The position numbers and the translations under genes are program-made. This document shows positions 26,941 through 36,489 of a DNA stretch of 64,000 nucleotides, piece after piece (the stretch's first letter is position 1; every line of letters begins with the position of its first letter). Where the stretch lies: positions 2,914,001-2,978,000 of the forward strand of contig NZ_CP070978.1 of NCBI RefSeq assembly GCF_018417535.1, in the 5' to 3' direction. This DNA comes from Burkholderia pyrrocinia (GTDB lineage: Bacteria; Pseudomonadota; Gammaproteobacteria; Burkholderiales; Burkholderiaceae). The notes beneath the pieces are model-generated. The model saw nothing but the letters and a program-made list of their open reading frames with translations, did not search any database and was not told the DNA's origin.

Positions 26941-27534
26941 CGATCCATCGCCTCGACCCTATTTAGTGACTACCGGCGCCGTGTACTGGGCCTGCTTTTG
27001 TTGCGGCCTGATCAGGCGTTGCACGTCCGCGAAATTGCGCGTTTGACGGGTACGACGCCCGGCACGCTGCACAAGGAACTGAGCAAACTGGCCGAAGCCG
27101 GCATCTTGAGCCGTGATCGGCAGGGCAATCAGGTGGTTTATCGCGCCAATCGCAGTTGTCCGATCTACGACGAACTGGCGTCGATCATGCGAAAGACCTC
27201 AGGGATGGGCGACGTGCTTGCCGAAGCATTGCTGCCTTGTGTCGGGCAAATTGGCGTGGCGTTTGTTTTCGGCTCCGTTGCGCGCGGCCAGGAGACGATG
27301 GACAGCGACGTCGACGTCATGGTTATCGGCACGGTCGGCTTTGCAACGGTAGTCCGATTGCTTTACGACGCACAGGCAACCTTGAGGCGAGACATCAATC
27401 CCAAGGTACTGTCGCCCGACGAGTTTCGCGATGGAGTTGCCGGGCAGGACGCTTTTTTGCAGGACGTCCTTGGAAAACCCAAGATCTTCTTGATTGGCAG
27501 CGACCATGACCTTGCAGAGCTTGCTCGGCGTTAG
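26935..27534 (+). CDS. HTH-nucleotidyltransferase (MNT) protein, antitoxin-like
   Basis: A 199-residue fusion. Residues 1-75 form an ArsR/MarR-like winged helix ('HVREIARLTGTTPGTLHKEL', 'GNQVVYRANR'). Residues 95-190 form a minimal nucleotidyltransferase with 'FGSVARGQETMDSDVDVMVI', containing the GSxxRG and DxD-type metal site. In MNT-HEPN systems the MNT protein AMPylates and silences the HEPN RNase; a DNA-binding domain on it would give autoregulation, supported by the four palindromes upstream. It overlaps the HEPN gene by 29 bp. A leader peptide start upstream was not seen. Confidence 0.85.
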   Translation: MLRSIASTLFSDYRRRVLGLLLLRPDQALHVREIARLTGTTPGTLHKELSKLAEAGILSRDRQGNQVVYRANRSCPIYDELASIMRKTSGMGDVLAEALLPCVGQIGVAFVFGSVARGQETMDSDVDVMVIGTVGFATVVRLLYDAQATLRRDINPKVLSPDEFRDGVAGQDAFLQDVLGKPKIFLIGSDHDLAELARR

Positions 27535-27952
27535 TCTCGATACGGTTCGGCCGGACCGAGAACAGGTGATGCGGTTGCTGGCGGCCGCAGAGCGAAATCT
27601 GGCGGATGCGCAACTCGCGGGATTGAGCAACGAAAACCGTTTTGATGCGGCTTATAAGGCGATCATGCAGCTTGCGATGCTGGCATTGCACGCGAACGGC
27701 TTTCGTACATTGACGAGCCGGCCGGGGCATCACCAGACGGCAATCCAGACGCTTCCGCAGACGATCGGTCTGGCGGTCGATCGCATGATCGTTCTCGATG
27801 CGTTGCGCAAGCAGCGCAATTTGTCCGATTACTCGGGGGATGTGGTGCAGACCTCTGCTGTGAACGAATGTTTTGTTAGCGCGACGTCGCTGATGATCGA
27901 CGTGGAGGCATGGCTGATGGCGAACAAGCCCGAGTTGCTGGGAGCTCGATAG
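27506..27952 (+). CDS. HEPN-domain protein, toxin-like partner of the MNT gene
   Basis: A 148-residue all-helical protein. ATG 27506 lies inside the end of the MNT gene (TTG 27494 is an in-frame alternative). The N-terminal helix 'VMRLLAAAERNLADAQLAGL', the central 'RFDAAYKAIMQLAMLALHANG' and the C-terminal 'LRKQRNLSDYSG' follow the HEPN order. Classic HepT RNases carry RX4HXY; here the residue after R-N-L-S-D is Tyr, so the catalytic His is replaced. It may be an RNase variant with a different active site or an inactive binding partner. Confidence 0.75.
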   Translation: MTLQSLLGVSLDTVRPDREQVMRLLAAAERNLADAQLAGLSNENRFDAAYKAIMQLAMLALHANGFRTLTSRPGHHQTAIQTLPQTIGLAVDRMIVLDALRKQRNLSDYSGDVVQTSAVNECFVSATSLMIDVEAWLMANKPELLGAR

Positions 27953-27993
27953 CCATTGCGTGTCGAATCGCAATCGCACAGAAGAGGAAACCG

Positions 27994-28344
27994 ATGAAGG
28001 TCAAACGAATCGTCACCAATATCGACACGCAATCGATCGACGACGCGAAACGTTTCTACCAGCAGATCTTCGGTCTCGACCTGCTGATGGACCACGGCTG
28101 GATCGCGACCTACGGTAATGCCGAGCAGATGGATGCGCAGATCAGCTTCGCGTCGCAAGGCGGGTCGGGCACGCCGACGCCCGATCTGTCGATCGAAGTC
28201 GACGATCTCGACGAAGCGCTCGCGCGCGTGCATGCGGCGGGCATTCCGGTCGAATACGGTCCGGCCGACGAGCCTTGGGGTGTTCGGCGGTTCTATGTTC
28301 GCGATCCGTTCGGCAAGCTCGTCAACGTGCTCGTTCACCGCTGA
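27994..28344 (+). CDS. VOC-family protein, copy 2
   Basis: A 116-residue protein that aligns without gaps to copy 1 at 25860, with about 15 differences by eye, mostly near residues 8-16, 46-50 and the C-terminus. AGAGGA lies 6 bases before the ATG. It is the second half of a direct duplication that brackets the DUF2000/livF joint and the MNT-HEPN pair. The substrate is unknown. Confidence 0.88.
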   Translation: MKVKRIVTNIDTQSIDDAKRFYQQIFGLDLLMDHGWIATYGNAEQMDAQISFASQGGSGTPTPDLSIEVDDLDEALARVHAAGIPVEYGPADEPWGVRRFYVRDPFGKLVNVLVHR

Positions 28345-28502
28345 ATCGGCGTCCGCAGACGACACAAGGCTGACGAACGTCCAGGCAAGCGCGGTGGGTT
28401 CGAGCGGCAACGCCCGCGCGTAAAACACCTGCCTCGCCGCGACAAAACCGAATCGGCGGTTCAGGCGCCATGCTCGAATCCGCAACCTGTCGCCACGCGA
28501 AA

Positions 28503-28697
28503 TCAGTCCACCCCCTCCCCGGCACGCCACGCTCGGCGCATCGTCTTCAGTTGCGACCACAACCGGTTTTCCGGTCGCATGATCGCGACGGGCTTCGGTT
28601 TCGTCAGCGTCATTTTCTTCAGCACGTCGTCCGACGGATAAACCGACGGGTCTTGCGCAATCGCGGCCAGCACGAACCGGCGCGACGGATCGCGCGA
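28503..28697 (-). pseudogene. C-terminal scrap of a polyamine-type ABC binding protein
   Basis: Read on the minus strand, about 64 codons end at TGA 28503-28505. The text 'AQDPSVYPSDDVLKKM' and 'ENRLWSQLKTMR' matches the C-termini of PotD/PotF-like periplasmic binding proteins (a 'YP' step, then Arg-x-Trp-x-x-x-K-T). There is no start, signal peptide or N-terminal lobe, and dgdA ends 27 bp upstream. It is probably the rest of a transporter gene removed by deletion. Confidence 0.6.
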
Positions 28698-28724
28698 TGC
28701 GGAGAAGGGCGTTACCGCACGCCG

Positions 28725-30065
<1,341 letters not shown>

Positions 30066-30131
30066 CTAGGCGCGCGTCTGGTTTGATGGAAACGAATAGT
30101 TCTTATGCAAGGTAGAAAAGGAGCTAATACC

Positions 30132-30989
30132 TTGGGACTCTCGCTCGACATCGACCTGCTGCGTTCGTTCGTCGTGATCGCCGAGGTGCGCGCGCTCAGC
30201 CGCGCGGCCGCGCGCGTCGGCCGGACCCAGTCCGCGCTCAGCCAGCAGATGAAGCGGCTCGAAGAGATCGTCGACCAGCCGCTGTTCCAGCGTACCGGCC
30301 GCGGCGTGGTGCTGACCCACCCGGGCGAGCGGCTGCTCGTGCATGCGCAGCGCATCCTGCGGCTGCACGACGAAGCGATGGCCGACCTGTGCGGCACGGG
30401 ATTGTCGGGGACCATCCGGTTCGGGTGCCCGGACGATTACGCGGAGGTGTTCCTGCCGTCGCTGCTGCGGCAGTTTTCGAGCCAGCATCCGCAGGCGATC
30501 GTTGAAATCGTCTGCGGGCCGACGCCGCGGCTGCTCGAACAACTGGAGAAGCGCGCGGTCGATCTCGCGATGATTTCATTGCCGGACGACGGGGCGAACG
30601 ACGACATCATTCGCCGCGAACAACTGGTCTGGATCGGCTATCCGGGGCTCGAGCCCGCGCATTTCGAGCCGTTGCCGCTCGCGCTTTCCGATCGCGATAC
30701 GCTCGACCATATCGCGGCCTGCGACGCGCTGAATCGCGCCGGCCGCGCTTACCGCGTCGCGTATGCGAGCAGCAGTCTCGCAGGGCTGATCGCGCTCGTG
30801 CGCTCGGGGCAGGCGTTCGCGGTAATGACGCAGACGGCGGTGCCGGCCGACCTGGCGATCGTCAACGGCGATCCGCGATTGCCGCCGTTACCGGCCGTGG
30901 GCATTACGCTGAAGTTCGACCGGAAACGGCCGTCGCATCTGACGGCGGTGTTTGCGGAGCATATCCGCGCGGTGTTGCCGGTGCTGTGA
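30132..30989 (+). CDS. dgdR: LysR-family repressor/regulator of dgdA
   Basis: A 285-residue LysR regulator, divergent from dgdA, known in B. cepacia to control its expression. TTG 30132 is chosen because AAAAGGAG (30116-30123) lies 8 bases upstream and the HTH then starts at the usual distance ('LDIDLLRSFVVIAEVRALS'); the frame is open to ATG 30105, which has no Shine-Dalgarno. The HTH covers residues 4-62 ('RVGRTQSALSQQMKRLEE'), and the effector domain follows. The intergenic space of roughly 100 bp must hold both promoters and the operator. Confidence 0.88.
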   Translation: MGLSLDIDLLRSFVVIAEVRALSRAAARVGRTQSALSQQMKRLEEIVDQPLFQRTGRGVVLTHPGERLLVHAQRILRLHDEAMADLCGTGLSGTIRFGCPDDYAEVFLPSLLRQFSSQHPQAIVEIVCGPTPRLLEQLEKRAVDLAMISLPDDGANDDIIRREQLVWIGYPGLEPAHFEPLPLALSDRDTLDHIAACDALNRAGRAYRVAYASSSLAGLIALVRSGQAFAVMTQTAVPADLAIVNGDPRLPPLPAVGITLKFDRKRPSHLTAVFAEHIRAVLPVL

Positions 30990-31067
30990 CGGGTGCCGAC
31001 GCGAACGCGCAAACCGGAAGCGATCGTTCTGCAAGTCGATGGGTGTCGTCGCCGGTCGAAACCTGAT

Positions 31068-31976
31068 TCACGCGCGCACGGGCTTTTTCAGCATGTCGAG
31101 CACTTCGTCGACCATCGGATGATGGCGTTGGGTGTTCCATACGGCTGCTGCCGTCACCACCATGACTTTTTCCTTCAGCGGACGAACCACCACATTCTCC
31201 GGCGCCAGCTTGCGCATGGAAGAGGGCACGAGCGCCACGCCCTGACCGCAACCGACGTACGCAATTTGCGAAGTCACCGATCGTACTTCATGCACGACGC
31301 GCGGCGTCAGGCCATGCGTGCGACAGACCGACATCAGCATGTCGAAGTAGACCGGGCTGACTTGCCGCGCCGACATGATCAGTTGTTCGCCCATCAGCGA
31401 TCGAAGCCGTACCCTCGGCATCGCGGCAAGAGGATGTTCCTTCGGTAGCGCCACGGCCAGGCGATCCTCGGCGAGCGGCAGCGTTGCGATGCCGTTTGCC
31501 ACCTCGCCGTCGACGCGCGCAAACGCGAGATCGAGCTCGCCGGCCTCCAGCGCGGGAATCGCGTCGACACTGTCGATCTCGTTGACGAACACGGTCAGAT
31601 CCGGATGCGCGCGCTTGAGCGCATCCAGCAACGGCGGCACCGTATCGAGCATCGCCGACGTAATCGCACCCACGTGCAGCACGCCCGACTGGCCGGCAGC
31701 GACCTCTTGAACGACGCGTTGCAGCCGCTCGACCTGACCGGCGAATTGCCTGACGGCCGGCAGGATAGCCGCGCCTGCGGGGCTGAGCTGCGTTCCCTGC
31801 CGCGAACGATAGAACAACTGAATCTTCAGCGATTGCTCCAGCACCTTGATCTGCTCGGTCAACGGCGGTTGCGACATGTTCAGCCGTTTCGCCGCCCGTC
31901 CGAAATGCTGCTCTTCCGCGACGGCGAGAAACATCCAGAGCTGTCGAATCAGCCGGTAGTCGATCGTATTGCTCAT
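31068..31976 (-). CDS. LysR-family regulator, divergent from the RraA-family cluster
   Basis: A 302-residue LysR regulator with HTH at residues 10-68 ('AEEQHFGRAAKRLNMSQPPL') and a CatM/BenM-like effector domain ('FVNEIDSVDAIPALEAGELD', 'ALPKEHPLAAM'). The 198-bp gap to the first RraA-family gene carries a clear inverted repeat, so it probably controls that operon. CatM-type regulators usually respond to an intermediate of the catabolic pathway they govern. Confidence 0.9.
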   Translation of the reverse strand: MSNTIDYRLIRQLWMFLAVAEEQHFGRAAKRLNMSQPPLTEQIKVLEQSLKIQLFYRSRQGTQLSPAGAAILPAVRQFAGQVERLQRVVQEVAAGQSGVLHVGAITSAMLDTVPPLLDALKRAHPDLTVFVNEIDSVDAIPALEAGELDLAFARVDGEVANGIATLPLAEDRLAVALPKEHPLAAMPRVRLRSLMGEQLIMSARQVSPVYFDMLMSVCRTHGLTPRVVHEVRSVTSQIAYVGCGQGVALVPSSMRKLAPENVVVRPLKEKVMVVTAAAVWNTQRHHPMVDEVLDMLKKPVRA

Positions 31977-32088
31977 GACGGGGGCGTCCAGGGTGAAATG
32001 ATGCCGATGCCGCCTCCGGAGCGGCCTCCGTGACGACGCATGATCGCCGCCGCCGGCCGGCGACGGTGCGTTTTCCGTATTCCTGAAA

Positions 32089-32107
32089 TCGTATCAGGCA
32101 GATACGA
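32089..32107 (+). promoter_or_regulatory. LysR-type operator candidate before the RraA-family operon
   Basis: Perfect inverted repeat TCGTATC-N5-GATACGA, 68 bp before the first start codon. Its shape agrees with the T-N11-A core bound by LysR regulators. The flanks carry related half-sites (CGTATT at 32076-32081 and ATACGA at 32110-32115). Confidence 0.6.
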
Positions 32108-32174
32108 AATACGAAATTTACATACCACGCTGCCGCGGCGACGATTGTCGCACTTGTCAACCGGGATCAGCGTG

Positions 32175-32834
32175 ATGAACCAGCCCTCCTTTCTCGACCG
32201 CCTTGCCGCGCTCGACACGAACACCGTGTCGGATGCGCTCGACTTTCTGGGCATGCCCGGCGCGACCTACGGTTTGCGCCCGCTGTGGGAATGCCCGAAA
32301 GTCGTCGGGCGGGCCAGCACCATTCAACTCGGTCCGAAGACGGATGCCAAACCGACCGTGCACCTCATTTCGCCGGTCATCGACGCCGTCGCCACGGACG
32401 ACCGCGTGCTGGTGATCGCCGGCGGCGCGGACGGCATTTCGTGCTGGGGCGACATCCTGGCCAACGCGGCGACCGCCAAGGGGATTCGCGGCTCGGTGAT
32501 CGACGGATCGAGCCGCGACATCGAAGGCAGCGAATCGATCGGCTATCCGGTTTACGGCCGTGGCGTCACGATGATCAGCGCGCGCAACCGCGTGGTCCAG
32601 ATTGACTCCGGCACGCCGGTGCAGATGGCCGGCGTGACCGTGCACCAGGACGATTACGTGATCGCCGACCGCTGCGGCACGGTCTTTGTGCCGGCGATGT
32701 GCATCGCGGACGTACTCGATCTCGGCGAGCGTATCGCGAAGCGGCAGGACGGCATGGTCGCGGCCGTACGCGCCGGCCGCCCGGTCGCCGACGTGATGCA
32801 CGACACGCAATTCGAAGCCATTGCGGTGCGCTGA
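32175..32834 (+). CDS. RraA/HMG-aldolase-family protein 1
   Basis: A 219-residue protein of the RraA-like fold. It keeps the D-X20-R-D signature of metal-dependent 4-hydroxy-4-methyl-2-oxoglutarate aldolases: D93 in 'CWGDILANAA' and R114-D115 in 'DGSSRDIEG'. That marks it as a probable pyruvate-aldolase or oxaloacetate-decarboxylase type enzyme rather than the RNase E inhibitor. It is the first of three different paralogues in one operon. GGGA lies about 10 bases before ATG 32175. The true substrate is unknown. Confidence 0.85.
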   Translation: MNQPSFLDRLAALDTNTVSDALDFLGMPGATYGLRPLWECPKVVGRASTIQLGPKTDAKPTVHLISPVIDAVATDDRVLVIAGGADGISCWGDILANAATAKGIRGSVIDGSSRDIEGSESIGYPVYGRGVTMISARNRVVQIDSGTPVQMAGVTVHQDDYVIADRCGTVFVPAMCIADVLDLGERIAKRQDGMVAAVRAGRPVADVMHDTQFEAIAVR

Positions 32835-32863
32835 CCGCGCATCCTTCTCTCGGAGCATTTGAT

Positions 32864-33544
32864 ATGACGAATCCACGCAGGGCGGACGCGGACGACCGGG
32901 AACTGGTCTCGCTGTTCGACGGCCTCGATACGCCCGGTGTCTCGGATGCCATGGACAAGCTGGGCCTGCACGGGCAGGCGCTGGGCGTCATGCCGTTGAC
33001 CGACTACGCGACAGTCGTCGTCGGCCCCGCATTCACGGTCAAGTACGTGCCGGCCAGCGTGCCGCCCGGCACGGTCGGCGACTTTATCGACGACGTCGCG
33101 CCGGGCGATGTGATCGTGATCGATAACGACGGCCGTACCGACTGCACCGTGTGGGGCGACATCATGACCCAGTACGCTGGGCTGCGCGGTATCGCCGGCA
33201 CCGTGATCGACGGCGTCTGCCGCGACGTGAACAAGGCACTGGGCGACCACTACCCGCTGTTCACGGCAGGGCGCTTCATGCGTACCGGCAAGGATCGCGT
33301 GCAGGTCGAAGCGGTGAATGCCACGGTCGGGATCGGCACCGTGCGCGTGGCGGCGCGCGACATCGTCGTCGCGGATGCCAACGGCGTCGTCATCGTGCCG
33401 CGCGGCCGTGCACGCGAAGTGGCCGAAGTCGCTCGCCGGATCGAAGAAACAGAATCGCGCATTCGCGAACAGCTCGCACTCGGCAAGACGCTCGGCGAAG
33501 CGCGCGCCGCGCTCGGCTATCACACGCTCCAAAGGAAAGCCTGA
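32864..33544 (+). CDS. RraA/HMG-aldolase-family protein 2
   Basis: A 226-residue second paralogue with D99 ('VWGDIMTQYAGLRG') and R120-D121 ('DGVCRDVNK'), so the D-X20-R-D metal and substrate site is intact. CGGAG precedes the ATG by about 7 bases. Its stop overlaps the next start (TGATG), showing coupling. The sequence differs from copy 1 over most of its length, so the three copies are not a recent tandem duplication. They may form a hetero-oligomer or act on successive intermediates. Confidence 0.85.
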   Translation: MTNPRRADADDRELVSLFDGLDTPGVSDAMDKLGLHGQALGVMPLTDYATVVVGPAFTVKYVPASVPPGTVGDFIDDVAPGDVIVIDNDGRTDCTVWGDIMTQYAGLRGIAGTVIDGVCRDVNKALGDHYPLFTAGRFMRTGKDRVQVEAVNATVGIGTVRVAARDIVVADANGVVIVPRGRAREVAEVARRIEETESRIREQLALGKTLGEARAALGYHTLQRKA

Positions 33545-34188
33545 TGTCCACGATCAACCCCTACCGCGCGGAACTGCTCGACCGGGCCCGTACGCTCGGG
33601 ACTTCCACGCTTTACGAAGCGTCCGGCCTTGCCACCAGTTCGGTCGATCCCGCGATTCGCACGGTATGGCCGGGCGCGTCGGTCGCCGGCGCGGCGTATT
33701 CGCTCGAATGTTCGCCGGGCGACAACTTGTCGATCCACATCGCGATGGAGCAGGTGCCGCGCGGCAGCGTGCTCGTCGTATCGACCGGCGGCTTCGTGTC
33801 GGGCTACTGGGGCGAAGTGCTGACGGTGGCGGCCGAAGCGGCCGGCGTCGTGGGGCTCGTGATCGACGGCGGCGTGCGCGACATCGCGGCGCTGGTTGCG
33901 CGGCGCTTCCCGGTGTTTACGCGTGGCGTCTCGATGCGCGGCACGATCAAGGCGAGCGCGCCTTCGGTCGGGCAGCCGATCAGCTTTGCCGGCACGCCGG
34001 TGGCGGTCGGCGATCTGGTCGTGGGGGACGACGACGGGGTCGTCGTGATCCCGGCGGCCCACGTCGAACGGACGCTGGCCGACGGGCAGGCGCGTGCCGA
34101 CAAGGAGGCACGGATGATGGAATCCTTGCGTGCAGGTCGCAGCACGCTGGAACTGATGGGGCTGACCCACTGGAGGGCTGCGCAATGA
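33544..34188 (+). CDS. RraA/HMG-aldolase-family protein 3
   Basis: A 214-residue third paralogue. The signature is E91 ('YWGEVLTVAA') and R112-D113 ('DGGVRDIAA'), so the first acidic residue is Glu instead of Asp, a change that also occurs in this family. It begins in the TGATG overlap with copy 2 and ends in an ATGA overlap with the aminotransferase gene, which makes a tightly coupled four-gene unit. Its substrate is unknown. Confidence 0.85.
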   Translation: MSTINPYRAELLDRARTLGTSTLYEASGLATSSVDPAIRTVWPGASVAGAAYSLECSPGDNLSIHIAMEQVPRGSVLVVSTGGFVSGYWGEVLTVAAEAAGVVGLVIDGGVRDIAALVARRFPVFTRGVSMRGTIKASAPSVGQPISFAGTPVAVGDLVVGDDDGVVVIPAAHVERTLADGQARADKEARMMESLRAGRSTLELMGLTHWRAAQ

Positions 34189-35402
34189 ACGCGCCGATCG
34201 ATACGCTGAACCGCTTCCTGGCTGCGGCCCGCCCGTCGGACACCTACAGGGTGATGGACCGCGTGGCCGCACGGCGCGCCAGCGGTGCCGCGGTGATTTC
34301 GCTGAGTGCCGGCGAGCCGGACTTCGACACGCCCGAGCACGTGCGCGAGGCCGGCATCGCGGCGATCCGTGCGGGCCACACACGCTATGCACAGGTGGCA
34401 GGCCTGCGCGCGTTGCGCGAAGCGATCGCCGTCAAGTTTCAGCGCGAGAACGGGCTCGACGTGGATTGGCGCGACACGCTCGTTTGCAGCGGCGGCAAGC
34501 AGGTGATCTTCAATGCGCTGGCCGCGACCTTGAACGAAGGCGACGAAGTCGTCGTGCCGGCGCCGTACTGGGTGAGCTATCCGGAGATCGTGCAGCTTTG
34601 CGGCGGCAGATCCGTCACCGTCGCCTGCGGCGCGGAAAGCGGCTTCAAGCTCACGCCGGCCGCGCTGCAAGCGGCAATCACGCCGCGCACGCGGTGGCTG
34701 ATCCTGAACTCGCCGTCCAATCCGACGGGAGCCGTGTACAGCCGCACGGAACTGCAGGCACTCGCCGATGTTCTGCTCGTGCATCCGCATGTGCTGGTGC
34801 TGTCCGACGATATCTACGAGCACCTGATTTTCGACGGCATCGAATTCTTCACGATCGCGCAGGTCGAGCCGCGCCTGCGCGAACGTGTGCTGACAATGAA
34901 CGGCGTGTCCAAGGCCTACGCGATGACGGGCTGGCGCATCGGTTTCGGTACCGGGCCGCGCTGGCTGATCGATGCGATGGAGAAGCTTCAGGGGCAGCAA
35001 ACATCCGGCGCGTCGACGATTTCGCAGCACGCCGCGCTGGCCGCGCTGACCGGGCCGCAGGATTTCATCGTGCACTCGCGCGTCGCATTTCAGCGCCGGC
35101 GCGATCTTGTCGTCGAGCAACTCAACCAGGCGCCGGGGTTGCGGTGCGAGGTCCCGCAGGGTGCGTTCTATGCGTTCGCGTCGTGCGCTGCGCTGATCGG
35201 CAAGACGACACGCGCCGGCACGTCCCTGGCGAGCGACGAGGACGTGGCGAATGCGTTGCTCGATGAAGCCGGCGTCGCGACCGTACACGGCAGCGCGTTC
35301 GGGTTGGGCCCGTATATCCGTATCGCATACGCACTGGACGACCAGTCGTTGCTGCACGCGTGCGTGGCCACCAAGGACTTCTGCCGGGCGCTGGCGGGCT
35401 GA
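34185..35402 (+). CDS. Class I PLP aminotransferase (aspartate aminotransferase-like)
   Basis: A 405-residue fold-type I PLP enzyme of the subgroup Ib aspartate aminotransferases. Visible markers are 'SLSAGEPDFDTPEHV', 'LNSPSNPTGAVY', 'LSDDIYEHLIFDG' and the PLP lysine K243 in 'MNGVSKAYAMTGWRIGFG'. Its translational coupling to the three RraA-family genes suggests it makes the 2-oxo acid that they cleave, for example from a 4-hydroxy- or 4-methyl-glutamate-like amino acid. That substrate is inference only. Confidence 0.9.
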   Translation: MNAPIDTLNRFLAAARPSDTYRVMDRVAARRASGAAVISLSAGEPDFDTPEHVREAGIAAIRAGHTRYAQVAGLRALREAIAVKFQRENGLDVDWRDTLVCSGGKQVIFNALAATLNEGDEVVVPAPYWVSYPEIVQLCGGRSVTVACGAESGFKLTPAALQAAITPRTRWLILNSPSNPTGAVYSRTELQALADVLLVHPHVLVLSDDIYEHLIFDGIEFFTIAQVEPRLRERVLTMNGVSKAYAMTGWRIGFGTGPRWLIDAMEKLQGQQTSGASTISQHAALAALTGPQDFIVHSRVAFQRRRDLVVEQLNQAPGLRCEVPQGAFYAFASCAALIGKTTRAGTSLASDEDVANALLDEAGVATVHGSAFGLGPYIRIAYALDDQSLLHACVATKDFCRALAG

Positions 35403-35492
35403 GCGTCGTTGTCCGGGGCTGGCTGTTCGACGTCGACCGACCGCATCGCGTCGACGTCGACGCGACCCCGTCTTTACTCGGGAATCAAGACG

Positions 35493-36299
35493 ATGAGTGA
35501 TGAATTTTCCCGGTCGCGGTTTTCGTTCTCGGTTGACGACACCGCACTGGATGTTTCGGCCATTTATCGCGGCGGCGACAAGGCGCCGATCGTGTTCCTT
35601 CACGGCTTCGGCTCGACGAAGGACGACTACGCGGACATCGTCCGCCATCGCGCATTCGACGGTCGGCCTTTCGTCGCCTATGACGCGCCGGGCTGCGGGG
35701 AAACGCAGTGTACGGATCTGTCGAGGATCTCGATTCCGTTCCTCGTCGACACCGCGTTGAACGTGATCGACCGCATGGGCTTCGAGCGATTCCACCTCGT
35801 CGGACATTCGATGGGCGGGCTGACGGCGCTGATGCTCGCACACCGGCATCCGGAGCGGGTGCTCAGCTTTGTCGACATCGAAGGGAACATCGCACCTGAA
35901 GATTGTTTCCTGAGCCGCCAGATCGTCGACCATCCGCGCGACAGCGCCGAGCGCTTCTTCGACGATTTCATCGAGCGAACCCGTCGCGCACCTGCGTATG
36001 CGAGCGCGCTGTACGCCGCCAGCCTGCGTCACAAGGTGCGCGCGGAAGCCGTCGGCGGCATCTTCCGCTCGATGGTCGAACTGTCCGACAACGGCGACCT
36101 GATGCGCAAATTTCTCGGGCTGCCGTGCCCGCGGATGTTCATGTACGGCGAGCAGAATGCGTCGCTCTCGTACCTGAGCGCCGTCGAGGAACAGGGCGTC
36201 GTGTTGTCTGAAATTTCGGATTGCGGGCATTTCCCGATGTATTCGAACCCGGTGCTGATGTGGGAAGCCATCGCCGGCTTCCATGCGAACGGAGGTTGA
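35493..36299 (+). CDS. Alpha/beta hydrolase
   Basis: A 268-residue alpha/beta hydrolase. The oxyanion motif 'FLHGFGSTKDDY' precedes the nucleophile elbow 'GHSMGG' with S106, and 'SDCGHFPMY' near the end supplies the catalytic His; the acid is probably the Asp in 'FVDIEGN' or Glu in 'YGEQNAS'. No signal peptide. It starts 90 bp after the aminotransferase and is probably co-transcribed. It may open an ester, amide or lactone to feed the pathway. GGGAA lies about 10 bases upstream. Confidence 0.88.
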   Translation: MSDEFSRSRFSFSVDDTALDVSAIYRGGDKAPIVFLHGFGSTKDDYADIVRHRAFDGRPFVAYDAPGCGETQCTDLSRISIPFLVDTALNVIDRMGFERFHLVGHSMGGLTALMLAHRHPERVLSFVDIEGNIAPEDCFLSRQIVDHPRDSAERFFDDFIERTRRAPAYASALYAASLRHKVRAEAVGGIFRSMVELSDNGDLMRKFLGLPCPRMFMYGEQNASLSYLSAVEEQGVVLSEISDCGHFPMYSNPVLMWEAIAGFHANGG

Positions 36300-36489
36300 C
36301 GCGAGCGGCGAGCAACGCGCACGGGCCGTCAACTGACAAACGCATCTCGGCAACGTGCAACGCACGACGAGATGACACAACAGAACAATGTTTGGGACTG
36401 CTATGGAGATTCCATCGCTCGCACTCACGCTGAACGTGCTTGAAGCTGGCGGCAAGTGACCGAAAAGCGCGGGACGCCCGCCGCGCCCG

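Noticed and set aside
32175..34188. Annotation as regulators of ribonuclease E activity (RraA)
   Set aside because: All three proteins keep the metal and substrate motif [D/E]-X20-R-D of HMG-type aldolases and lie in a catabolic operon, so an enzyme role is more likely.
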